5,845 nucleotides of DNA. Origin: Burkholderiales bacterium. GTDB lineage: Bacteria; Pseudomonadota; Gammaproteobacteria; Burkholderiales; Burkholderiaceae_C. Position numbers and translations under genes: made by a program. Shown piece by piece: positions 1 to 5,845 of the stretch; the stretch's first letter is position 1; each line of letters opens with the position of its first letter. The notes under the pieces are model-generated. The model was not told where the DNA came from. It ran no database searches and saw nothing but the letters and a program-made list of their open reading frames with translations. The stretch covers positions 1 through 5,845 of the forward strand of contig JAABPT010000127.1 in the NCBI GenBank assembly GCA_011391855.1. Direction: 5' to 3'.

Positions 1-2007
1 GATGCGGCCGCCACTGCGCCGCCGCCACTGGCTGCTGCCGCGACGCTGGCGCTCGGGCGCTTGTCGCCCGCCGCGTCGCGCTGGTTGATCCGTGAGGCCA
101 GCGGCGACAGCTTGCCGCCCGAACTCGTGCAGCGCCTGGCCGAACGTGCGGACGGTGTGCCGCTCTTCCTCGAGGAATCGGCACGCATGGCCGTCGAGGC
201 CGGTGCGCGCGCCGGCGCCCTGATGGCCGAGGTGCCGGCCACCCTGGAAGGCCTGCTCATGGCGCGCGTGGACAGGCTCGGTGCGCGCGGCAAGCCGCTG
301 TGCCAGCTGGCAGCGGTGCTGGGACGCGACTTTCCCGCCGAGCTGCTCGACCGCGTGGCCGCCGACCCCGAGCTGCCGCTTTCGATCGGCGACGCGAGAG
401 GGCAACTCGCGGCGCTGGGCCAGGCGGGTCTGCTGCGCGCGTACACCGCGGCGGGTGTGCCGCGGCTGGCGTTTCACCACGAACTGGTTCGCGACGTCGC
501 CTACCTGTCGCTGTGGCAGCGAGACCGGGCTGCCGTGCATGCCGCGGTGGCGCGGGTCCTCAAGTCGAGGTCTGCCGGCGCCGTCGACGCACAGCCCGAC
601 TGGCTGGCCCACCACCTGGCGGGCGCCGGGCAGCATGCCGAAGCCGTGGGCCTGTGGGAGCGCGCAGCGCGTGCGGCCGCCGCTGCTTCGGCCAACCGCG
701 AGGCCATCCACCACGCCCGTGCCGCACTCGAAAGTCTGGCGCAGACCGAGGCGTCGGCCGCGCGAGACGGCACCGAATTGCGGCTGCTGCTGCTGCTGGC
801 CTCCCGGCTCATTGCCGCCGAAGGTTATGGTGCCGACGAGGTCGGCCGGGTCTACCAGCGGGCCGGTGCGCTGGCGGCGGCGCACGGCGACACCGCAACA
901 CGCATCAAGCTGCTGCTGGGCCTGGAGAGCGTGCATGTGATGCGCGGCGAACTCGACCGCGCCGAAGCGCTGGCCCGGCAGGCGCTGGAGAGCGCCAATG
1001 CGGGTGCGGACTCGTTCACCACGCTGCAGGCGCGGTGGGCGCTGGCCAATGCGCGATTCCATGGCGGCGACTCGCATGCGGCGCTGCCCGAATTCGAAGC
1101 CTGCCTGGCCGCCTACCGGCCGGAGATGCACCACCCGGCGGCCGTGCAGGACCCGGGCGTGATGTGCATGTGCTATTCGGCCTGGGCACTGTGGGAGCAG
1201 GGCCGTGCCGATGCGGCGAAGCGCCGCGCCGAAGAGGTGGTGGCGCTGGCGCGTTCGCTGCAGCACCGCTTCAGCCTGGGCGAGGCCTACGGCTTTGCTG
1301 CCAGCATTGCCTTGTTCCGTGGCGAGGTGGCCGAGGGGCTGGCCTGGGCCGGCCTGGCAGTGGACTTGTGCGAAGAGGCTGGCTTCACGGTCTGGCTGGC
1401 GCATGCCCGCGTGGTGCGCGGGCGGCTGCGCGTGCTGGCCGGCGACCACGTCGGCGGTGGCGCCGAAATGGAGGCGGGCTACCGCTTGTGGACCGCCACG
1501 GGCGCGGCGATCACGCGGCCCTTCTACCTGTCGCTCATCGCCGCGACCCGGCTCGAGGCCGGTGATGTTGCGGAAGCGGCGCGGGGCATCGACGAAGCGC
1601 GGGCGCTGGTCGAGCGCAACGGTGAGCGTTACCACCAGGCTGAACTGCTGCGCCTGGCCGGCGTGGTGTCGCTGGCCCAGGGCGATGGGCAAAGGGGCCA
1701 GGCGCTGCTGCGGCAGGCCATGTCCCTGGCCCAGACGCAGGGCAAGCAGGCCTTCGTGCTGCGTGCGGCCACGGCGCTGGGCGAGCACCTGGTCGCCGGT
1801 GGCTGCTGGGACGAGGCGAAACAGATCGTCGGCGACGCGCTCTCACACATCGCCGAGGGCCGGACGACGGCCGACCCTCGGCGGGCGCAGGCCTTGCTGG
1901 CATCGCTGGGTGTCGCGCCGTGCCTCGGCGAAGGCAGCGAGGTGCGCATCACGCAAACGCTGCACGAAGCCGTTTCACCCTCGGGAGTTGTCGATGAACC
2001 CCACTGA
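1..2007 (+). CDS. AAA/STAND-type ATPase with TPR-like repeats, C-terminal part (5' end outside window)
   Basis: The reading frame is open from base 1 and ends at TGA 2005-2007, leaving 668 codons of a longer protein. Fragment residues about 38-60 (LPPELVQRL...DGVPLFLEES) match the end of the ATPase module in large regulatory ATPases that often follow a class III adenylate/guanylate cyclase or kinase domain. Next come a VPATLEGLLMARVDRLG stretch (helical/winged-helix part) and, near 158-168, FHHELVRDVAYLSL, which resembles the family's typical 'F.H.LV.d.aY.sL' segment. From about residue 200 to the end the protein is Ala/Leu/Arg-rich paired helices of TPR type, a protein-protein or ligand-sensing scaffold. 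The P-loop and any cyclase or kinase domain would lie upstream. A TTG at 61 could be read as a start, but family-like sequence (ATLALGRL) already precedes it, so the gene is cut by the window edge. No transmembrane segment is visible. Its end overlaps the P450-like gene by 14 bases, suggesting a regulatory partner of that operon. The family is well supported; the role is inferred. Confidence 0.85.
   Translation, partial: DAAATAPPPLAAAATLALGRLSPAASRWLIREASGDSLPPELVQRLAERADGVPLFLEESARMAVEAGARAGALMAEVPATLEGLLMARVDRLGARGKPLCQLAAVLGRDFPAELLDRVAADPELPLSIGDARGQLAALGQAGLLRAYTAAGVPRLAFHHELVRDVAYLSLWQRDRAAVHAAVARVLKSRSAGAVDAQPDWLAHHLAGAGQHAEAVGLWERAARAAAAASANREAIHHARAALESLAQTEASAARDGTELRLLLLLASRLIAAEGYGADEVGRVYQRAGALAAAHGDTATRIKLLLGLESVHVMRGELDRAEALARQALESANAGADSFTTLQARWALANARFHGGDSHAALPEFEACLAAYRPEMHHPAAVQDPGVMCMCYSAWALWEQGRADAAKRRAEEVVALARSLQHRFSLGEAYGFAASIALFRGEVAEGLAWAGLAVDLCEEAGFTVWLAHARVVRGRLRVLAGDHVGGGAEMEAGYRLWTATGAAITRPFYLSLIAATRLEAGDVAEAARGIDEARALVERNGERYHQAELLRLAGVVSLAQGDGQRGQALLRQAMSLAQTQGKQAFVLRAATALGEHLVAGGCWDEAKQIVGDALSHIAEGRTTADPRRAQALLASLGVAPCLGEGSEVRITQTLHEAVSPSGVVDEPH
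1983..1987 (+). promoter_or_regulatory. Shine-Dalgarno site for the P450-like gene
   Basis: GGGAG lies six bases before ATG 1994, inside the last codons of the ATPase gene. It decides the start of the P450-like gene, because that frame stays open far upstream (to about 1205) where it is only a shadow of the ATPase gene. Its position before the upstream stop codon implies coupled translation. Confidence 0.7.
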
Positions 2008-3913
2008 ACCGGACGCTGGCGTTCCGCTGCCGGGCCCTGGCACCGCGAACGACTTCGAGGACAACCAGAGCCTGGCGGTCCATCTTCAGGACGACGACCT
2101 GCGGCCCGCGCTGATGCAACTGGCGCAGCAGAAGAAGGTGCTGCCCATCTGCAGCGCAGACCACCCGCTGGACGACCCGGCGCCGCCCTACAGCCAGCCG
2201 CCAGCTCAAGCGCACCGGCAGGCCTGGCTGGTGGCGGGTGCCGAAGAAGTGCGGCGGGTGTTGCGCGATGTCGAGCATTTCGGCAACGCCCCCTATGCCG
2301 AGATCGGCGGCGGCAGCTTCATGCTGGCGCTCGAGGCCGACCCGCTGCCTGGTGCGGCAGCGTCTTGTCCGGCGCAGGGTGAGGCGGCTGCGTCATCCCT
2401 GGGCGGCACGGCTTCGGCGCACCTGCGGCAGAAGTGCTACGCCACGGCGTTGCTGCGCAAGCCCGACGAGGCGCAGTTGTCGAAACTGGCGCGGGAGGCC
2501 GTGCGCCAGGCGGGCGTGGCCGCGTTGCAGCGTGACCGCTTCGACCTGGCCTCCCTGGCCGAGCAGGCGGCCGTGCGGTTTTGCGGCCTGGCTTTCGGCT
2601 TTGGCGGCAAGGACCATGCACTGCTGCAGGCGGCCGGTGCCGCGGGCTACCGCGTGCTGGTGCACCAGATCGTCGGTCGCCACTTCACCTACGACCCCAC
2701 CGTGCTGCCGCAGTCGCGCCAGGCGCTGGGCCTGCTGACGCAGCGTGCATCGGCCCTGATTGAGGCCTACCGCCACGTGCGCTGGAAGCCGCGCGAGGTC
2801 CACGGACGGCTGCCGCACCGCAAGGAGCGAGCCGATTGGCCCGAAGGCGTGGATCCGCCGGGCGAGTGGGGCTTGAGCGAGATCGGCGACCCCTGGCTCA
2901 AGCGCATGGCGCTGGATCCCGCGGACTTCAGCGTGCACGAACTGGCGACGATGGCCGTGGGGCTGGTCGTTGGCACCATCGGCAACGTGCAGGCTTCCGC
3001 GTGCCTGGTCCTGCAGCAGTGCTTCGAGGACTCGGGCCTGCTCGAAGCCGCGCGCAAGGCGGCGCAGACGAAGCCCCAAGAGGTCCACACCGGTCCGCTG
3101 GCGAAGCTGGTCGACCAGGCTCTGGCCCGCCAGCCGCCCGTGGCGTTCCTGCCCCGACGCGTGAAGTGCCAGGTCGAACTGAGCGGGTACGCGCTCGCTG
3201 CCGGCGACGACGTCATCCTGTGGCTGCAGGCGGCTGGCCAAGGGGACCACCGCGACCACGCGCTGCCTTTCGGTCTATACGCCGGCGAGACCCCGACACC
3301 CGCGCCGCATGGCTGCCCGGGCGCCACGGCGGGGCGTGCACTCGTCACCGCCATCGTCGGTGAAGTGTTGCGCCTGCCCAGCGTCGGCGTGGCCATGGAC
3401 CCGGTCACCGGCGAGCCGCAAAAGGTCAGCCGGCGCTGGGGCTTTGCCTGCGAGAGCTACCCGCTCGAATACCGCCGCGCCAAACGCCTGGCGCAGCAGC
3501 CGCTCAACGTGCTGATGCGCGTGAAGGCGCCGGTGGAGCTGCACGCCGAGGCGCTGCGCCGCGTGATCCGCATCGGCGCGCCGCGCATCGAACGGGCGCT
3601 GAAGGAGTCGCGGCACGTGCACTTCGCCTGGTTCGAATTGCTCGACCAGGGGCGCTGGCTGGCGCTGCACACGGTGTACGACGGCAATTTCGACGCCTAC
3701 GTGCAGCACTTCGCGCTCAAGGTCGACGACCTCTTCGACCAGCTCTTCGAGCATATCGAGGGCGCCCCGCCGCTGCCGGTGGGCGAAAACCCGGGCGCCT
3801 TCGTCGACGTCATCCGGGCCAACAACGCGCCGCCGGCCGAAGGCTATTTCTTCAGCGCCTATCCGGAAACGGAGACCGCCGAAATACTGCGGCACGAAAG
3901 GAACCGGTCGTGA
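1994..3913 (+). CDS. Divergent cytochrome P450-like hemoprotein with fused C-terminal alpha/beta module
   Basis: The protein has 639 residues, against about 400-450 for an ordinary bacterial P450, and no signal peptide or membrane anchor. Residues 1 to about 490 follow the P450 order. FGNAPY (96-101) and SFMLALEADP (108-117) precede a helix-C-like HLRQK (143-147). An I-helix-like segment is centred on GTIGNVQAS (327-335). A K-helix-like QALARQPP (375-382) is followed by the usual beta strands, and then comes the heme-thiolate loop HGCPG with Cys441 as probable ligand. Several hallmarks are altered. ExxR reads QALA with an Arg one place late, the I-helix lacks the acid-alcohol pair, the meander is very short, and the Cys-loop is lengthened, with FG at 426-427 instead of just before the Cys. 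About 25 Gly/Ala/Ser-rich residues are inserted at 118-142. Residues from about 495 form a second module (HVHFAWFELL 541-550, YDGNFDAY 562-569, YFFSAYP 618-624). The altered motifs suggest a peroxide-using or hydroperoxide-rearranging enzyme rather than a redox-partner-fed monooxygenase. The P450 fold is probable; substrate unknown. Confidence 0.8.
   Translation: MNPTEPDAGVPLPGPGTANDFEDNQSLAVHLQDDDLRPALMQLAQQKKVLPICSADHPLDDPAPPYSQPPAQAHRQAWLVAGAEEVRRVLRDVEHFGNAPYAEIGGGSFMLALEADPLPGAAASCPAQGEAAASSLGGTASAHLRQKCYATALLRKPDEAQLSKLAREAVRQAGVAALQRDRFDLASLAEQAAVRFCGLAFGFGGKDHALLQAAGAAGYRVLVHQIVGRHFTYDPTVLPQSRQALGLLTQRASALIEAYRHVRWKPREVHGRLPHRKERADWPEGVDPPGEWGLSEIGDPWLKRMALDPADFSVHELATMAVGLVVGTIGNVQASACLVLQQCFEDSGLLEAARKAAQTKPQEVHTGPLAKLVDQALARQPPVAFLPRRVKCQVELSGYALAAGDDVILWLQAAGQGDHRDHALPFGLYAGETPTPAPHGCPGATAGRALVTAIVGEVLRLPSVGVAMDPVTGEPQKVSRRWGFACESYPLEYRRAKRLAQQPLNVLMRVKAPVELHAEALRRVIRIGAPRIERALKESRHVHFAWFELLDQGRWLALHTVYDGNFDAYVQHFALKVDDLFDQLFEHIEGAPPLPVGENPGAFVDVIRANNAPPAEGYFFSAYPETETAEILRHERNRS
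3479..3910 (+). other. C-terminal alpha/beta module of the P450-like protein (region within CDS)
   Basis: Residues about 496-639 begin with PLNVLMRVKAP, run through a helical stretch, and then show VHFAWFELLDQ, a strand ending in VYDGNFDAYVQHFA, a helix (KVDDLFDQLFEHIEGAPP), VIRANN and YFFSAYPETETAEIL. The alternating strand and helix pattern and the 'hFA.F..ld...YDG.fdaY' signature look like a ferredoxin-like alpha/beta module. From memory, similar segments occur in bacterial proteins encoded near or fused to heme peroxidases. The boundary and fold are inferred. It may serve dimerisation or gate the heme pocket. Confidence 0.5.
3897..3903 (+). promoter_or_regulatory. Shine-Dalgarno site for the DyP gene
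   Basis: AAAGGAA (core AGGA 3899-3902) lies seven bases before GTG 3910 and supports that start. The GTG overlaps the TGA of the P450-like gene in a GTGA arrangement, typical of stop-start coupling and fixed stoichiometry of two proteins. Confidence 0.75.
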
Positions 3914-5541
3914 GCGGGGCGGGCGGTTCACGCTTCGATGACGCCCAGCATCTGGTGCTGCGGGCCGCACGGGCCGAGGCGGTGCTGCACCAGGTGGTGC
4001 GCTTCGAGTCGGCCGAGGGCGGAAGAATCTTCATCGCGGGCGTGATGGACCAGCTGCGCCTTTGCTTCGGCGCCAGTCGGCCCCGGCCGTGCGGCCCGCT
4101 GGTCTCGCTGGGGTTGACCTTCCGCGGGCTGGAGAGGCTGAATGTGCCCGACGGCTATCTGCACGTCTTGCGGCGCCTCTCGCCGCCGTTTGCCGAGGGC
4201 GCGCCCGTGCGGGCGGTGCGGCACCTGGGCGATATCGGCCCCAGCGCGCCCGGCTTCTGGGACATGGCCTTCACGCTGGAGGACGCGCACGCCGTCGTCA
4301 CCGTGCACGGCACGGAACAGGACTGCGAGACGGCACTGACGACGCTCATCGACCTGATGATGCCGGCCGCACCGAAGCAAGAGGCACCAGCGAATTCAGC
4401 CAAGGAAGCCAAGCAGGCGAAAAGAACGCCGTACGCCAGACCGGTTGGGCCACCGATGTGCGGCAAGCACCTCGACCCGCCCCCCGGTCGCCAGGCCAGC
4501 GGGAAGACGCACTGGGTTCACTTCGGCTACCGCGACGGTCTGACGAACCCCGTGGTGGCCGGGGCGGGCCACCCCGAGGGCAATCCCGACGTGCACGAGC
4601 CCGGCGAACTGCTGCTCGGCGAGGTGCGCGACACGGGCGACAACCCCTGGAGCCTGGCGCGTCTACCCAAAGAAGTGCGCACGTTCTTCCGCCACGGCAG
4701 CTTCGGCGTGCTGCGCCGCATCGAACAGCGCGAGCAGGACTTTCGCAAAGAGGTCGGGCGCTGGGCGCGAGCGGTGGCGGACGACCGGGGGTCCCGGCTC
4801 GTGGAAGCGCCCAGCGAGGCGAGCACTTCTCCCGCGGCCAAAGCCCTGATCGACGCGGCAGCGGAGCGCGAAGCCGAATGGCCGCGCCAGGCCGTCGAGG
4901 AGTTCGTGCGCGCCAAGCTCTGCGGCCGCTGGCCCGACGGGCAGGTGGTGAGGCCGGATCACGAACCCCTGTATTCGCCCAATGAAGCACCCGAGTCGGA
5001 CTTCGACTTCACCGACGACCCGCATGGCGCCGGCTGTCCCTTCGGCGCGCATATCCGGCGCATGAACCCGCGCGGCGCTGCCGGTGATGGCGACAACCGC
5101 GTGGCCCATGTGCGGCCGCGGCCGCTTTTCAGGCGTGGCATGCCGTATGGCCCCTGGTTCGACGAACAGACCCGGGACGACGAGCGCGGGCTTCTGGGCC
5201 ATTTCTTCTGCGCCGACCTGGCCGACCAGTTCGAGCATCTGCTGGGCGAGTGGGCCGACCGCCTGCCGCTGGGCTTTCCGGGTGACCGGCACGGCAAGGA
5301 CCCGCTGATCGGCGCCCACGACCACCCGCACGCGAGCTTGCTGGTTCCCCAGCGCATGCGGGCGGACCCGAACACCGGCAAGGAGCCGCCCGATCCGTCG
5401 CCGCTGGCGCTGTACGGCTTTCGGCCCTTCGTGCAGACCCGCGGCACGGTGTATGCCTTCTACCCGCCGCGCGAAGCGCTGGAGCGGCTTGCCGCGATGC
5501 AGCCAGAGTGGGCCGCAGAGGAAGACCCGTGGCTGGTGTAG
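3910..5541 (+). CDS. DyP-type heme peroxidase, large form
   Basis: This 543-residue protein (GTG start, TAG stop) is a dye-decolorizing-type peroxidase, a heme enzyme using H2O2 or organic peroxides to oxidise a range of substrates. The diagnostic GxxDG motif is GYRDG at 206-210, with Asp209 as distal catalytic acid. The proximal heme ligand is His381 in GCPFGAHIRRMNPR. The distal Arg is probably Arg408 in PLFRRGMPYG, followed by GLLGHFFCADLADQFEHLLGEW, the usual final helix region. KLCGRWPDG (336-344) is typical of the large DyP classes rather than the short B-type enzymes of about 300 residues. There is no Tat signal, so it is probably cytosolic, unlike EfeB. The last residues (EEDPWLV) do not resemble an encapsulin-targeting tail. 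A Lys/Ala/Glu-rich linker (155-173) joins the two ferredoxin-like halves, and a charged region (about 272-335) separates the GSFGVLRR segment from the RWPDG segment. All key catalytic residues are present, so it should be active. Position between a P450-like and a lipase gene suggests a lipid or peroxide substrate, which is inference. Confidence 0.95.
   Translation: MSGAGGSRFDDAQHLVLRAARAEAVLHQVVRFESAEGGRIFIAGVMDQLRLCFGASRPRPCGPLVSLGLTFRGLERLNVPDGYLHVLRRLSPPFAEGAPVRAVRHLGDIGPSAPGFWDMAFTLEDAHAVVTVHGTEQDCETALTTLIDLMMPAAPKQEAPANSAKEAKQAKRTPYARPVGPPMCGKHLDPPPGRQASGKTHWVHFGYRDGLTNPVVAGAGHPEGNPDVHEPGELLLGEVRDTGDNPWSLARLPKEVRTFFRHGSFGVLRRIEQREQDFRKEVGRWARAVADDRGSRLVEAPSEASTSPAAKALIDAAAEREAEWPRQAVEEFVRAKLCGRWPDGQVVRPDHEPLYSPNEAPESDFDFTDDPHGAGCPFGAHIRRMNPRGAAGDGDNRVAHVRPRPLFRRGMPYGPWFDEQTRDDERGLLGHFFCADLADQFEHLLGEWADRLPLGFPGDRHGKDPLIGAHDHPHASLLVPQRMRADPNTGKEPPDPSPLALYGFRPFVQTRGTVYAFYPPREALERLAAMQPEWAAEEDPWLV
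5518..5522 (+). promoter_or_regulatory. Shine-Dalgarno site for the patatin-like gene
   Basis: GAGGA, within AGAGGAAGA, lies six bases before GTG 5529 and favours that start over GTG 5550, which has only GGCGAG three bases upstream. The site is inside the last codons of the DyP gene. Confidence 0.7.
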
Positions 5542-5845
5542 GCGAGCCGGTGTCGCTTCGTGCACGCCTGCCCGAGCCGCTGCTGGAGGAGCCGCCGAAC
5601 GACCGCTGGTGCGACCTGGTGCTCACCGGCGGTGTCGCCAGCGGCGTGGTCTACCCCTGGGCGATCGTCGAACTGGCGCGGCAGTTCCGGTTCCGCAATA
5701 TCGGTGGCACCTCGGTCGGCGCGCTGGCGGCGGCCATTGCGGCGGCCAGCGAATACGGCCGACGCCACGGCCACCCCCATGCCTACGAAGTTCTGCGGCA
5801 ACTGCCGATCGAACTGGCGGAATTAGTCGAAGGCGTGCCGGGTGC
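5529..5845 (+). CDS. Patatin-like phospholipase, N-terminal part (3' end outside window)
   Basis: A GTG start overlaps the DyP gene by 13 bases, and the frame stays open to the right edge, giving 105 complete codons. Patatin-like enzymes are alpha/beta serine acyl hydrolases that cut acyl chains from phospholipids or other lipids with a Ser-Asp dyad. WCDLVLTGGVASGVVYPWA (27-45) forms the first strand and glycine-rich oxyanion loop. The segment IGGTSVGAL (58-66) contains the GxSxG nucleophile elbow with Ser62, 27 residues after the Gly-Gly pair, a spacing usual for patatins. The helix AAAIAAASEYGRRHG follows, as in bacterial patatin homologues of the 'GGV.SGVVYP.A' type. The catalytic Asp (usually in a DGG/DGA motif) would lie beyond the window and cannot be checked. 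No signal peptide is seen, so it probably acts in the cytoplasm or at the inner membrane face. GTG 5550 is the alternative start and would remove seven residues. The family call is strong; the substrate is unknown. Confidence 0.9.
   Translation, partial: MAGVGEPVSLRARLPEPLLEEPPNDRWCDLVLTGGVASGVVYPWAIVELARQFRFRNIGGTSVGALAAAIAAASEYGRRHGHPHAYEVLRQLPIELAELVEGVPG

Noticed and set aside
300..1565. Same-strand open frame of 421 codons within the ATPase gene
   Set aside because: It is Arg/Gly/Ala-rich shadow sequence, and the overlapping frame carries the ATPase and TPR-like features.
1205..1993. Upstream extension of the P450-like frame that would add about 263 residues
   Set aside because: The extension is Arg/Ser/Trp/Pro-rich nonsense overlapping the ATPase gene. 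ATG 1994 has a good Shine-Dalgarno site and begins the plausible protein.
2393..3259. Long antisense open frame of 288 codons opposite the P450-like gene
   Set aside because: High-GC genes commonly leave the opposite strand open. The translation has no recognisable family, while the + strand gives P450 motifs throughout.
4062..4985. Same-strand open frame of 307 codons in another frame inside the DyP gene
   Set aside because: The product is Arg/Gly/Ala-rich with no motif, and the DyP frame in the same place contains GYRDG and other conserved segments.
3910..5541. DyP as an EfeB-type deferrochelatase or as encapsulin cargo
   Set aside because: There is no Tat signal and no neighbouring EfeU/EfeO-like gene, and the C-terminus lacks an encapsulin-targeting-like tail with no shell gene in view.
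4663..5565. Antisense open frame of 300 codons opposite the DyP gene
   Set aside because: It lies opposite the conserved DyP heme-binding motifs, shows no domain, and is explained by GC-rich codon bias.
1..5845. Anti-phage defence island (STAND ATPase plus patatin effector, as in Avs or CBASS)
   Set aside because: Patatin-like effectors and STAND ATPases occur in defence systems, but no nucleotidyltransferase or other defence gene is visible, and a DyP plus P450-like pair is not part of any defence type I know. It cannot be fully excluded without flanking sequence.
1..5845. CRISPR array, tRNA/rRNA, insertion sequence, promoter or hairpin terminator
   Set aside because: No repeat-spacer pattern, transposase, terminal inverted repeats or RNA gene were seen, and the overlapping genes leave no space for internal promoters or terminators outside coding sequence.

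Overview
The window is a very G+C-rich stretch (roughly 70% by eye). It is coded entirely on the + strand and has no intergenic space. Base composition, Shine-Dalgarno spacing and protein families fit a high-GC proteobacterium, perhaps a betaproteobacterium of the Burkholderiales. That taxonomic guess is weak, because no marker gene is present.

Four genes lie head to tail. (1) At 1-2007 is the C-terminal part of a large AAA/STAND-type ATPase with a long TPR-like helical tail, of the kind often found behind a class III cyclase or kinase domain; its N-terminus is left of the window. (2) At 1994-3913 is a 639-residue cytochrome P450-like hemoprotein fused to a C-terminal alpha/beta module. It keeps the heme-thiolate loop (HGCPG) but departs from ordinary monooxygenases at the ExxR motif, the I-helix, the meander and the Cys-loop. 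(3) At 3910-5541 is a large DyP-type peroxidase with its catalytic motifs intact. (4) From 5529 to the right edge is the N-terminal part of a patatin-like serine lipase/phospholipase.

The genes overlap by 14, 4 and 13 bases, and each downstream start has a well-placed Shine-Dalgarno sequence. They therefore look like one translationally coupled transcription unit. No promoter, terminator, RNA gene, mobile element or repeat array is visible.

The most interesting reading is a lipid-peroxide or oxylipin-type module. The patatin would release acyl chains, the DyP peroxidase would oxidise or consume peroxides, and the divergent P450 would act as a peroxide-using or hydroperoxide-rearranging enzyme. 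Its Cys-loop and I-helix resemble those of the CYP74 allene oxide synthase/hydroperoxide lyase class more than those of redox-partner-dependent P450s. The ATPase/TPR protein would be the sensor or regulator. The enzyme classes and operon layout are read from the sequence; the pathway is inference.
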